This document shows positions 1 to 7,592 of a DNA stretch of 49,782 nt, piece by piece; positions within the stretch are counted from its first letter, which is position 1; the number at the start of each line of letters is the position of its first letter. The notes under the pieces are model-generated. The model did no database searches. It was not told the origin of the DNA and saw only the letters and a program-made list of their open reading frames with translations. The position numbers and the translations under genes are program-made. Source of the DNA: an uncultured Collinsella sp. (GTDB lineage: Bacteria > Actinomycetota > Coriobacteriia > Coriobacteriales > Coriobacteriaceae); the NCBI GenBank assembly GCA_900540985.1, contig UQIC01000015.1:1-49782 (forward strand), in the 5' to 3' direction.

Positions 1-303
1 GGCGGCGGCGATGCCGGAAGCCGTGCCAGGCTGAGCCTTAATCATAACCAGATTATCGGTGCGCAGAACGCCCGTTACGAGCTCGGAAACCATACGCTGC
101 AGGTGCAGGTCCTCTGCCAGAACATAGATGCCCTCAGGGAGCTTACGCAGCCCCATATCGGCAATATCGCGAGAGACAGTCGCCTGCGTGCAATCAAAGC
201 CCATGGCGCGGAGCTCATCGACCAGCACGCGCTGCGTGCGGACGTCCTTATTGCGCACAATATCTCTAATGGCATCCTGGCGCCCATTGCGTTTTTTAGC
301 CAT
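1..303 (-). CDS. argR: Arginine repressor ArgR (partial, C-terminus outside window)
   Basis: Arginine-responsive transcriptional regulator that binds ARG boxes as a hexamer. Only the first 101 codons are present; the window edge removes the rest of the C-terminal arginine-binding domain (the family is about 150 residues). The N-terminal winged-helix part contains ATVSRDIADMGLRK at residues 41-54, the recognition-helix region typical of ArgR. The visible C-terminal part includes MIKAQPGTASGIAAA, the start of the oligomerisation and effector domain. The ATG at 303 is preceded by GGAGAG. The gap up to the next gene (304-435) should hold its promoter, but I could not fix a convincing -35/-10 pair or an ARG box there. 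Confidence 0.9.
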   Translation of the reverse strand, partial: MAKKRNGRQDAIRDIVRNKDVRTQRVLVDELRAMGFDCTQATVSRDIADMGLRKLPEGIYVLAEDLHLQRMVSELVTGVLRTDNLVMIKAQPGTASGIAAA

Positions 304-435
304 ACAAACCCTCTCTCCAAAAGATGGCGGAGACAATCAATCAGTGATTGAATAGTTTAACGCTATTTGAAGGCTTTTGTGTATAAGAACGCATTTCGAA
401 ACAATTCTATGCAAGTTTGTTACGAAATGAGCCGT

Positions 436-1476
436 TTAGGCGGTTTTTGCGCCCGTCCGGTTAAGAAAAGCTGCCAGATGCGTACACATCACGCAGCGCG
501 CGGGCTTGGCGCTGGCGATCGGCCCAAACAACAGACCGAGCCCCCGATGGTTATCCTTAAGCGCGGCGACCATCTGACGGGTTCGAGGCGCCTCGAGCAT
601 ATCACGCATGCGGGCGGAACGCTCGATTGACGACACCCCATGCGGGCTCAGACACAAATTCTCGATGCAGGCGACCAGTCCGGTAAAGTAGAACTTTTGG
701 CTTGCTAGCTTGAGCCGACCACCGCTATCTGCTTCCGAGAGTGAGCCCGCAAGTTCGTCGAGCGCTCGGGTGTCATCGGATACCTTGGCATACATGGTGG
801 GATCAAAGGCATCTGTAAGCTTGGGTGCCGCCGCGTGGAAACAAGCATCGCCGCAGCCGGACACGCATCGTGCCTGCGAGAGCGCATATGCCATAAACTC
901 AACCGTACGGTACGCCTTGCCGTGCGACAGGCATGCCTCAAACAGCGGACGGCTATACATCACGCCAGAGACTTGAGCAACCAAGCCGCCTAAAATCAAC
1001 TGGGGCAGCCCGGTCACCATCGAAGATTTGCTATCAATGGAAATATGAGTAGCATCCAAGACGCGCGAATGGCGCTCTCGATGTGCATCATAGCGGTCGA
1101 GCGACACCGTGGGAAACACTATGTCTGCCGCAGTATCGCACGCGATATCGACCATCTTGGGAAGGGACTGCGGAGCAAACCACTCATCGGCGTTCATAGC
1201 GATGATTTGAGAGCCGCGCGAGGCAGCAAAACCGGCACGAAGACAAGCACCGCGCTTCGCGTCCTCGACGTCAATCAAATCAATATGAATGTCCCTGTCG
1301 GCAGCAACTTGAAGCGAATGGCGCACACCGGGCGCAGCATCGCGGCAGACAACGACAATCTGCAAATCGTAGAGGTCTTGGTTCTGGATACTCTCGAGCG
1401 CACGCATCGCATAGCTGGGCGAACCTTCTACCACAAGGATCACCGAAAGTCGCGGATGCGAGCCACGTCGAACCAA
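436..1476 (-). CDS. Family 2-like glycosyltransferase, divergent
   Basis: Probable GT-A fold glycosyltransferase of 346 residues, acceptor unknown. Near the N-terminus it has the GT2-style opening SVILVVEGSPSYAMRALESI (the usual form is VSVIIPxYN), then a strand LQIVVVC. An AMNADEWF segment at about residue 92 occupies the place of the DxD-type metal site (normally fNxDD), so the catalytic motif is altered and activity is uncertain. No membrane segment is obvious. The start is TTG at 1476 with AGAGGA upstream; no better ATG lies in frame. It lies 161 bases downstream of truA on the same strand, and 1477-1637 holds no feature I can name. It could be a cell-surface polysaccharide enzyme or a non-catalytic relative. 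Confidence 0.6.
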   Translation of the reverse strand: MVRRGSHPRLSVILVVEGSPSYAMRALESIQNQDLYDLQIVVVCRDAAPGVRHSLQVAADRDIHIDLIDVEDAKRGACLRAGFAASRGSQIIAMNADEWFAPQSLPKMVDIACDTAADIVFPTVSLDRYDAHRERHSRVLDATHISIDSKSSMVTGLPQLILGGLVAQVSGVMYSRPLFEACLSHGKAYRTVEFMAYALSQARCVSGCGDACFHAAAPKLTDAFDPTMYAKVSDDTRALDELAGSLSEADSGGRLKLASQKFYFTGLVACIENLCLSPHGVSSIERSARMRDMLEAPRTRQMVAALKDNHRGLGLLFGPIASAKPARCVMCTHLAAFLNRTGAKTA

Positions 1477-1637
1477 GTTATCCGTCCTCTCGACAGCAAT
1501 GAATCAAACCGTGGTTCATGGTACACCCCGGCAATAAAAGCAATGAGACACCGGTTGTATTGCACGCCAAGAACAGATGTTGCACACGCGCAGCCCACAG
1601 ATGACAGGTGCCGACGCACGACGCGTCGAGCCCTCCC

Positions 1638-2462
1638 CTAGTCGAGCACGACAAGCTCGGCGGGATCGTAATCCACGCCCATAAACGTAAGGCCGCAGGC
1701 AGGAGCCGTGGGGCCCGCAGCTGTACGGTCGCAAGCATCGATGACCTCGCGCATCCACTCGGGTTCACGGCGATGCATGCCAATCTCGACAAGCGTGCCC
1801 ACGATCGTGCGGACCATCGAATGCAGAAACGCATTGCCCTCGATGGTAAACGTCAGGATGTCCTCGCCAAACGCAACCTCATGGCCAAACTCGGCACGCA
1901 TCACGCAGCGGTGCGTGGGCTTGCCCACAGCAGACGCCACCTTGCAAAAGCTCTTGAAGTCCTGCTCGCCCAGCAGCGCGGGACAGGCCGCAGACATCGC
2001 CTCAACATCCAATGGGTAGCGATGCCACCACACCGCACCGCGCGAAAGCACAGGGCGCGCGTCGCGATCGGCAATACGGTACGTATACGTACGGGAACGC
2101 GCGTCAAAACGTGCAGAAAAGCCTTTACGGGCCCTGTAGACCTCGTTTATGGCGATATCTTTGGGCAGCAGGGCATCCATGGCCCTCAGCCACCTACGGC
2201 GCGTCAGGACAAGCTCAGCGTCCGTTACGGGCACACTAATGTACTGCGCCACCGCATGCACGCCGGCATCGGTGCGCCCTGCGCACGTCAGGTCGATCGG
2301 ACGGCGCAGGAGCGTCTCGATAGCGCGGCGCAGCTCGCCCGCAACCGTCGTCTGGCCAGGCTGCTCGGCAAAGCCGCTATAGGACGAGCCATCGTAGGCC
2401 ACGCGGAAAACGAGCGTGGCGTCGAGCTCGGGAATCGAATTGAAATCAGACGGCGCGGTCAT
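1638..2462 (-). CDS. truA: tRNA pseudouridine synthase A
   Basis: Converts uridines 38-40 of the tRNA anticodon stem to pseudouridine. The 274-residue product is of normal family length. GRTDAGVHA at residues 62-70 contains the catalytic aspartate (D65), preceded by FRVAYDGSSYSGF. The C-terminal half carries NAFLHSMVRTIVGTLVEIG, the conserved second-lobe motif. I chose ATG 2462, which has GGGAG six bases upstream, over an in-frame TTG at 2477. It follows rplQ as in many Gram-positive bacteria, but a strong terminator (2498-2528) separates the two, so it needs read-through or its own promoter. Confidence 0.95.
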   Translation of the reverse strand: MTAPSDFNSIPELDATLVFRVAYDGSSYSGFAEQPGQTTVAGELRRAIETLLRRPIDLTCAGRTDAGVHAVAQYISVPVTDAELVLTRRRWLRAMDALLPKDIAINEVYRARKGFSARFDARSRTYTYRIADRDARPVLSRGAVWWHRYPLDVEAMSAACPALLGEQDFKSFCKVASAVGKPTHRCVMRAEFGHEVAFGEDILTFTIEGNAFLHSMVRTIVGTLVEIGMHRREPEWMREVIDACDRTAAGPTAPACGLTFMGVDYDPAELVVLD

Positions 2463-2497
2463 GGGCGCTCCCAACAAACAGGCAATGGCATTTCGAC

Positions 2498-2528
2498 AAA
2501 AAAAGAGGGGTACGCGAACGTACCCCTC
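2498..2528 (-). terminator. Rho-independent terminator after rplQ
   Basis: On the minus strand a perfect 10-bp stem GAGGGGTACG/CGTACCCCTC closed by a TTCG tetraloop is followed directly by seven T. It lies 27 bases beyond the rplQ stop and ends the ribosomal protein operon. Confidence 0.93.
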
Positions 2529-2554
2529 GAATATAGCCTATGCAGACGGATTGT

Positions 2555-3022
2555 CTACTCAGCGGTCTCCTCAGCAGGAGCCTCCTCGGCAGCCTCGACC
2601 TTCTTGGGAGCAGCGGCCTTCTTGGGGGCCGGAGCAGCCTTCTTGGCCTTAGGCGTGCAAGGCTCGGTGACGAGCTCCATGATAACGATGGGAGCGTTGT
2701 CGCCCTTACGGTTACCGAGCTTCATGATGCGGGTGTAACCGCCGTTGCGGTCCTGCCACATGCCCTGAGCAGCCTTGTCGAAGATCTCGGCAACGAGCTG
2801 CTTATCGCCGAGCTTGGCGATAGCCAGACGACGAGAGTGCAGGTCGCCCTTCTTGGCCCAAGTGATGATCGGGTCGACGACCGAACGCAGCGCCTTAGCG
2901 CGGGTCTCGGTGGTCTTGATGCGGTCGTTCTCGAAGAGGGCCTTAGCAAGGCTCTTCTTCATGGCCTTGGTGTGGCTCGCATCGGTGCCGAGCTTCAGGC
3001 CCTTCTTAACGTTGTGACGCAT
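2555..3022 (-). CDS. rplQ: 50S ribosomal protein L17
   Basis: Large-subunit protein at the exit-tunnel rim. The 155-residue product starts MRHNVKKGLKLGTDASHTKA, the signature L17 opening. It carries GGYTRIMKLGNRKGDNAP in the core and ends in a low-complexity Ala/Lys/Glu tail (about residues 125-155), which is common in actinobacterial L17 and makes it longer than the E. coli protein. It is the last gene of the alpha part of the cluster, 30 bases after rpoA, and is followed by a strong terminator. Confidence 0.96.
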   Translation of the reverse strand: MRHNVKKGLKLGTDASHTKAMKKSLAKALFENDRIKTTETRAKALRSVVDPIITWAKKGDLHSRRLAIAKLGDKQLVAEIFDKAAQGMWQDRNGGYTRIMKLGNRKGDNAPIVIMELVTEPCTPKAKKAAPAPKKAAAPKKVEAAEEAPAEETAE

Positions 3023-3052
3023 GGTCTAGTTTCTCCTCAAATATGCGAAGCA

Positions 3053-3994
3053 TTAAGCCTTCAGGCTCAGGCCCATGGACTCAAGCTTGTCCTTCACTTC
3101 CTCGATCGACTTAACACCGAAGTTACGGATGTTGAGCAGATCGTTCTCCGAGAACTCAACGAGCTGACGGACCGAGTGAATGCTGGCGCGCTTAAGGCAG
3201 TTGTAGGAACGGACGGAAAGGTCCAGATCCTCGATCTGCTTGTCCAGCTCAGCGTTGTCGTTGGTGACCTCGGGAGCGAAGATCGAAGCCTCCTCCTCGA
3301 CCTCGGGGGTCTCGGCAAGGTTCATAAAGGCGGCCATATGCTGGTTGATGATATTGGCAGCCTGGACCACGGCGTCGCGCGGGGCGATGGAGCCGTTGGT
3401 CTCGATCTCGAGGACAAGGCGGTCGTAGTCGGTGTGCTGACCGACACGGCAAGCCTCAACGAGCTTGGCGCAACGGGAAACCGGCGAGTACAGCGAGTCG
3501 ACGTGGATCACACCGATGGGATCGTTGTCGCGCTTGTTGGCCTCGCCAGAAACATAGCCGCGGCCATAGCCGATGCGCATGCTCATGGTGAGATGGCCAC
3601 CCTCGGTGAGCGTAGCGATGTGCTGCTCGGGGTTAACCAGCTCAAACTCGGACGGAATAAAGAAGTCCGCACCGGTGACCTCGCAGGGGCCGTCAACCGA
3701 GATGGTGGCGGTCGCCTCGTCGGTCGTGCCGAGAGCCCTGAAGACAAGACCCTTGACATTCAGGACGATGTCGGTGACATCCTCGACCATGTTAGGGATG
3801 GTCATGAACTCGTGCTGCGCACCATCAATCTGAATAGCCTCGACGGCGGCACCCTCGAGCGAGGACAGAAGAACGCGACGAAGGGAGTTACCCAGCGTAT
3901 CGCCGTAACCACGCTCGAGCGGCTCGACGGAGACACGAGCAGACGTCTCGTTGATCTCTTCGACCTGAACCTGAGGCCTAATGAATTCTGACAT
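3053..3994 (-). CDS. rpoA: DNA-directed RNA polymerase alpha subunit
   Basis: Alpha subunit of RNA polymerase, the assembly platform and the contact for UP elements and activators. At 313 residues it is complete. The N-terminal dimerisation domain has PLERGYGDTLGNSLRRVLLS at about residues 26-45. A flexible acidic linker runs at about 228-245, followed by the C-terminal helix-hairpin-helix domain with LSVRSYNCLKRASIHSV and NFGVKSIEEVKDKL. ATG at 3994. It sits between rpsD and rplQ in the standard order. Confidence 0.97.
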   Translation of the reverse strand: MSEFIRPQVQVEEINETSARVSVEPLERGYGDTLGNSLRRVLLSSLEGAAVEAIQIDGAQHEFMTIPNMVEDVTDIVLNVKGLVFRALGTTDEATATISVDGPCEVTGADFFIPSEFELVNPEQHIATLTEGGHLTMSMRIGYGRGYVSGEANKRDNDPIGVIHVDSLYSPVSRCAKLVEACRVGQHTDYDRLVLEIETNGSIAPRDAVVQAANIINQHMAAFMNLAETPEVEEEASIFAPEVTNDNAELDKQIEDLDLSVRSYNCLKRASIHSVRQLVEFSENDLLNIRNFGVKSIEEVKDKLESMGLSLKA

Positions 3995-4026
3995 GTATTA
4001 CCTCCAGCCTCAGCAGCCCGGATGGA

Positions 4027-4623
4027 CTACTTAGAGTAGAGCTCGACGATGAGCTGCTCGTTGATATCACCGCTGATCTGCTCACGCGTCGGCAGAGCGA
4101 GCACGTTACCAGACAGCTTCTCGATATCGACCTCGAGCCAGCCAGGGACCTCAAAGCGCTCGGAGGAAATCAGGGCCTCCTTGATGGGGAGGAGGTCACG
4201 GAACTTCTCGCCGACAGCGACGACGTCGCCGGCCTTGACGCGGTAGGACGGGATGTCCACGCGCTTGCCGTTCACGGTGAAGTGACCGTGACGGACGGAC
4301 TGACGAGCCTCTTTGCGGGTGCGGGCGAAGCCAAGACGGAAGACGACGTTGTCGAGGCGAGACTCAAGGATGATCATGAGGTTCTCACCGGTGACGCCGT
4401 TCATCTTGCGGGCCTTGTTGAAGTAGCCGTGGAACTGCTTCTCCAGAACGCCATAGATGAACTTGACCTTCTGCTTCTCGCGCAGCTGCATGCCGTACTC
4501 AGATTCCTTGCGACGGCGCTTGGGCTGACGGATAGATTCCTTCTTGCTGCTGTAACCGAGCTCAGCGGGATCAATCCCGAGCTGACGGCAGCGCTTAAGA
4601 ACAGGAGTCCTGTCGATTGCCAT
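4027..4623 (-). CDS. rpsD: 30S ribosomal protein S4
   Basis: Primary 16S rRNA-binding protein that also takes part in translational accuracy. The 198-residue product has the S4 RNA-binding domain around RLDNVVFRLGFARTRKEARQ and HGHFTVNGKRVDIPSYRVKAGD. It has only a single cysteine near the N-terminus and none of the clustered zinc-binding cysteines, so it is the zinc-free (C-minus) type. It lies 19 bases downstream of rpsK. In many bacteria S4 represses the alpha operon by binding its leader; I could not identify such a site here. Confidence 0.96.
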   Translation of the reverse strand: MAIDRTPVLKRCRQLGIDPAELGYSSKKESIRQPKRRRKESEYGMQLREKQKVKFIYGVLEKQFHGYFNKARKMNGVTGENLMIILESRLDNVVFRLGFARTRKEARQSVRHGHFTVNGKRVDIPSYRVKAGDVVAVGEKFRDLLPIKEALISSERFEVPGWLEVDIEKLSGNVLALPTREQISGDINEQLIVELYSK

Positions 4624-4642
4624 ATTGATACGATCCTTTCAG

Positions 4643-5047
4643 TTACACGCGGCGACGCTTCTTGGGGCGGCAGCCGTTGTGCGGAATGGGGGTCTTGTCC
4701 TGGATGCTCGAGACCTCGAGGCCAGCAGCCTGGAGGGAGCGGATGGCGGTCTCACGACCGGAGCCGGGGCCCTTGACGAAGACGGAAACCTTCTTCATAC
4801 CGTGCTCCATGGCCTGCTTGGCAGCAGCCTCGGCAGCCATCTGGGCAGCGAACGGCGTGGACTTACGGGAGCCCTTGAAGCCCACCTGGCCAGCCGACTT
4901 CCAGGAAATGACGTTGCCCTGGGGATCGGTGATCGAAACGATCGTGTTGTTGAACGTAGAACGAATGTGAGCCTGGCCCACGGAAATGTTCTTACGGTCC
5001 GCGCGCTTCAGACGGGCAGCGCGAACGTTCTTCTTAGCAGTAGCCAT
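4643..5047 (-). CDS. rpsK: 30S ribosomal protein S11
   Basis: Small-subunit platform protein near the 3' end of 16S rRNA. The 134-residue protein contains AHIRSTFNNTIVSITDPQGN, GFKGSRKSTPFAAQMAAEAA and the C-terminal PIPHNGCRPKKRRRV, all diagnostic for S11. ATG at 5047. It is 14 bases downstream of rpsM and 19 bases upstream of rpsD, which indicates one transcript. Confidence 0.97.
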   Translation of the reverse strand: MATAKKNVRAARLKRADRKNISVGQAHIRSTFNNTIVSITDPQGNVISWKSAGQVGFKGSRKSTPFAAQMAAEAAAKQAMEHGMKKVSVFVKGPGSGRETAIRSLQAAGLEVSSIQDKTPIPHNGCRPKKRRRV

Positions 5048-5061
5048 CTATCTAGCGCTCC

Positions 5062-5436
5062 TTATTTCTTCTTCTTAGCACCGATCTGACGCTTCGGGCC
5101 CTTGCGGGTACGAGCGTTAGTGTGGGTGCGCTGGCCGCGGACCGGGAGGCCCTTGCGGTGACGAAGGCCGCGGTTGCAGCCGATGTCCATAAGGCGCTTG
5201 ACGTTCTGGTTGCGCTCACGGCGGAGGTCGCCCTCAACCATGATCTGGTTCTTATCGATATAATCGCGGATGGCGTTAACCTCATCCTCGGTAAGGTCCT
5301 TAACGCGCGTATCCACGTTAACGTTGCACTCGACGCAAATCTTCGTCGCAGTGGTGCGGCCGATGCCGTAAATGTAGGTCAGACCGATCTCAACGCGCTT
5401 CTCACGCGGGAGGTCGACACCATTAATACGGGCCAA
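5062..5436 (-). CDS. rpsM: 30S ribosomal protein S13
   Basis: Head protein of the small subunit, bridging to the large subunit and contacting P-site tRNA. The 124-residue product opens MARINGVDLPREKRVEIGLT and ends with the basic tail RGQRTHTNARTRKGPKRQ followed by a lysine run, as expected for S13. It follows rpmJ by 14 bases and is followed by rpsK, the universal alpha-operon order. Confidence 0.97.
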   Translation of the reverse strand: MARINGVDLPREKRVEIGLTYIYGIGRTTATKICVECNVNVDTRVKDLTEDEVNAIRDYIDKNQIMVEGDLRRERNQNVKRLMDIGCNRGLRHRKGLPVRGQRTHTNARTRKGPKRQIGAKKKK

Positions 5437-5450
5437 CGTAGTCTCCTCTC

Positions 5451-5564
5451 TTAACCCTGACGCTGCTTATGACGGGGGTTCTCGCAAATGACGAGGACCT
5501 TGCCATGGCGCCTAATGATTTTGCACTTATCGCACATCTTCTTGACCGAAGGACGTACCTTCAT
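5451..5564 (-). CDS. rpmJ: 50S ribosomal protein L36
   Basis: Small zinc-ribbon protein of the large subunit. I read 37 codons from ATG 5564 to TAA at 5451. The product begins MKVRPSVKKMCDKCKIIRRH and ends CENPRHKQRQG. The CxxC, the later Cys and His-32 form the zinc site of the zinc-containing (C-plus) L36 form. AAAGGA lies just upstream of the start. The 147-base gap to infA (5565-5711) has no gene; it could be the leader of the alpha segment. Confidence 0.95.
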   Translation of the reverse strand: MKVRPSVKKMCDKCKIIRRHGKVLVICENPRHKQRQG

Positions 5565-5711
5565 CGTTCTTCCTTTCGGTAGCGCTCAAACTACTTCCCT
5601 ACTATCTACTCGCCCAGCCGCAGGCGTTTAAAACTATGGCTGGTCTTCACACGCAAACCGACCGTAGGTTGAGCTAAGCCTGCAGTCGGAAAAGAGCGTG
5701 TATGCGTGCCG

Positions 5712-5930
5712 CTATTTATAGCGATAGGTGATGCGGCCGCGGGTCAGGTCGTACGGGGAAAGCTCCACGACAACCCTGTCACCGGGGAGAATGCGGATGT
5801 AATTCATTCGGATCTTGCCAGAAATGTTGCACAGAACCGAATGACCGTTCTCGAGCTCGACCTTAAACATGGCGTTGGGCAGCGGCTCTTTTACCGTACC
5901 CTCGAGCTCAATTGCGTCTTCCTTCTTCAC
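5712..5930 (-). CDS. infA: Translation initiation factor IF-1
   Basis: Single OB-fold factor that occupies the ribosomal A site during initiation. From GTG at 5930 the product is 72 residues, exactly the usual IF-1 length, and starts with the expected KKEDAIELEGTVKE pattern. A TTG at 5936 would add two residues but leaves almost no spacing to the AGAAAGATGA ribosome-binding region. Other diagnostic segments are NAMFKVELENGH, GKIRMNYIRILPGD and the C-terminal DLTRGRITYRYK. It is preceded by its own promoter-like sequence and a long hairpin. Confidence 0.95.
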   Translation of the reverse strand: MKKEDAIELEGTVKEPLPNAMFKVELENGHSVLCNISGKIRMNYIRILPGDRVVVELSPYDLTRGRITYRYK

Positions 5931-5969
5931 AAGCAATCATCTTTCTCTAGAAAACGACAGCGATTGAGT

Positions 5970-5998
5970 ATTCTACAACACGTATGTACGCATCGTAA
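5970..5998 (-). promoter_or_regulatory. Candidate sigma-70-type promoter for infA
   Basis: On the minus strand TTACGA (5998-5993), a 17-base spacer and TAGAAT (5975-5970) lie about 40 bases before infA. The -10 is close to consensus and the -35 is only partial. The position downstream of the 6064-6151 hairpin fits separate transcription of infA and the alpha genes. Confidence 0.45.
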
Positions 5999-6063
5999 TA
6001 ACTTCGTAATGGCTCCACAACTAAGTGGAACTTGTTACATTTGAAATGTAAAACAAAGCCGTT

Positions 6064-6151
6064 CCCTGATGCCCAAGATCGCCTTGAAATGAGAAGGCAT
6101 AGACCTTGGGGTCATGCCTTCGAAATTGAAAGGCGAGGTTGGGCATCAGGG
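6064..6151 (-). repeat. Long imperfect hairpin between map and infA
   Basis: An 88-base inverted repeat with three stacked helices. CCCTGATGCCCAA pairs with TTGGGCATCAGGG (13 bp). TCGCCTT pairs with AAGGCGA (7 bp). GAAGGCAT plus GACC pairs with GGTC plus ATGCCTTC around a TTGG loop. An outer GTAAAA/TTTTAC pair extends it. In the direction of transcription it lies just after the map stop and is followed by a T-rich stretch. It may be an attenuator, a processing site or a palindromic repeat element. Confidence 0.7.
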
Positions 6152-6162
6152 GGCGGCGACTT

Positions 6163-6951
6163 TTACATTTCTCCGCCTTGGAGCGAACACCAAGCACCTT
6201 GGGCATCCGTGGTCAGAATCACCGGGCCGTCATCGGTGATGGCGACGGTGTTCTCGTAGTGCGCGGCGGGCAGGTGGTCGTTGGTCGTAACGATCCAACC
6301 ATCGGAGCCCGTACTCACATGATTGGATCCCATCGTGACCATCGGCTCGATGGCAATGACCATACCGGCCTGGAGACGAACGCCCCTCCCCTTCTTTCCG
6401 TAATTCGGAACGTTGGGGTCCTCGTGCATCACATGGCCAATACCGTGCCCCACATAATCGCGAAGCACACCATAGCCGTGAGACTCGGCGAGGGACTGGA
6501 CGGCATAACCAATGTCCCCAATTTGGTTACCGGGAACAGCCTGCTCGATTGCAGCCCTAAGGCAATCGCGCGTAACCTCGCACAGGGCCTTGGCCTCGGG
6601 CGTGGGGGTACCGACGAAAAACGTCCAAGCGTTATCGCCGACCCAACCGTCGACAACGGCTCCCGTATCGATGGAGATGATATCGCCATCGCGCAGGATC
6701 ATGTCGGGATTGGGAATACCGTGGACCACAGCATCGTTAATCGATGCACAAATGGTACCGGGGAACCCGCCGTAACCCTTAAAGGCCGGGGTGCCGCCAT
6801 GCATGCGGATAATCTGCTCCGCAAGCTGATCAAGCTCAAAAGTCGAAACGCCGGGGCGCACCATGGCTCCAACGTGGCGGAGCGCCATCTTAGATAGCGC
6901 TCCTGCCTTCTTCATCTGCTCGATTTGCGTTGCAGACTTAATCTTGATCAT
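6163..6951 (-). CDS. map: Methionine aminopeptidase, type I
   Basis: Removes the initiator methionine from nascent proteins in the cytoplasm. The 262-residue product has the pita-bread fold metal ligands in order: SIDTGAVVDGW (first Asp), VGDNAWT (second Asp), GHGIGHVMHEDP (His) and IAIEPMV (Glu), plus a C-terminal Glu within the poorly resolved last segment. The start MIKIKSATQIEQMKKAG is typical. Its ATG overlaps the adk stop (ATGA), so the two are translationally coupled. The adk-map order is conserved in Gram-positive spc operons. Confidence 0.96.
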   Translation of the reverse strand: MIKIKSATQIEQMKKAGALSKMALRHVGAMVRPGVSTFELDQLAEQIIRMHGGTPAFKGYGGFPGTICASINDAVVHGIPNPDMILRDGDIISIDTGAVVDGWVGDNAWTFFVGTPTPEAKALCEVTRDCLRAAIEQAVPGNQIGDIGYAVQSLAESHGYGVLRDYVGHGIGHVMHEDPNVPNYGKKGRGVRLQAGMVIAIEPMVTMGSNHVSTGSDGWIVTTNDHLPAAHYENTVAITDDGPVILTTDAQGAWCSLQGGEM

Positions 6952-7574
6952 AGACCGAGAGCCTCTTTGACATCCCCGTACACGGTCTCGCGAGCCTGGT
7001 CACCGTTGACCGACTTGAGCAGACCCTGGCCACGATAGTAGTCGACGAGCGGGCTCGTGGACTTCTCGTAGACGTCGAGACGGTTCTTGATGGTCTCGGG
7101 CTTGTCGTCGTCGCGCTGATACATCTCGCCACCGCACTTGGGGCAGGTAGCATCGGCAGCGGTGCCGGTGTAACCGCAGGCGCGGCAGGTGCGACGCGAA
7201 GACAGACGATCGATAATGACCTTGGGGGCCACATCGACCAGAAGGGCGCAATCGATCTCGCGACCCATGGCGGAGAGCTCGGAATCGAGCGTCACAGCCT
7301 GGGCGGTGTTGCGCGGGAAGCCGTCGAGGATGAAGCCCTGCTGGGCGTCATCGGCGGCAAGGCGCTCCTTGACAAGGTCGATCACGAGCTGGTCGGGAAC
7401 GAGCTCGCCAGCGTCCATGTACTTCTTAGCTTGAATACCAAGCTCGGTGCCACCCTTGACGGCAGCACGCAGCAGGTCGCCCGTGGAAATATGGGCGACG
7501 CCAAACTCGGCGACGAGCTCCTGTGCGACGGTGCCCTTACCGGCACCCGGAGCTCCGAGCAATACGAGGTTCAT
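6948..7574 (-). CDS. adk: Adenylate kinase
   Basis: Interconverts ATP plus AMP with two ADP. The 208-residue product has the P-loop GAPGAGKGT at residues 7-15, the AMP-binding DGFPRN segment, and a long-form LID domain with a zinc site (CRACGYTG and CPKCGG), as in many Gram-positive enzymes. I chose ATG 7574 with a GAGGAGG ribosome-binding site; the in-frame TTG at 7580 falls inside that spacing. It follows secY by 18 bases and overlaps map. Confidence 0.96.
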   Translation of the reverse strand: MNLVLLGAPGAGKGTVAQELVAEFGVAHISTGDLLRAAVKGGTELGIQAKKYMDAGELVPDQLVIDLVKERLAADDAQQGFILDGFPRNTAQAVTLDSELSAMGREIDCALLVDVAPKVIIDRLSSRRTCRACGYTGTAADATCPKCGGEMYQRDDDKPETIKNRLDVYEKSTSPLVDYYRGQGLLKSVNGDQARETVYGDVKEALGL

Positions 7575-7592
7575 GAGCAATCCTCCTCTAGC

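Noticed and set aside
304..435. Possible ARG box and promoter before argR
   Set aside because: The gap is AT-rich, but no pair of boxes or -35/-10 combination stood out enough to place by eye.
2540..3991. 483-codon open frame on the plus strand
   Set aside because: It is antisense to rplQ and rpoA, whose products are unmistakable; the frame is open because of high GC and biased codon use. Its predicted protein has no recognisable motif.
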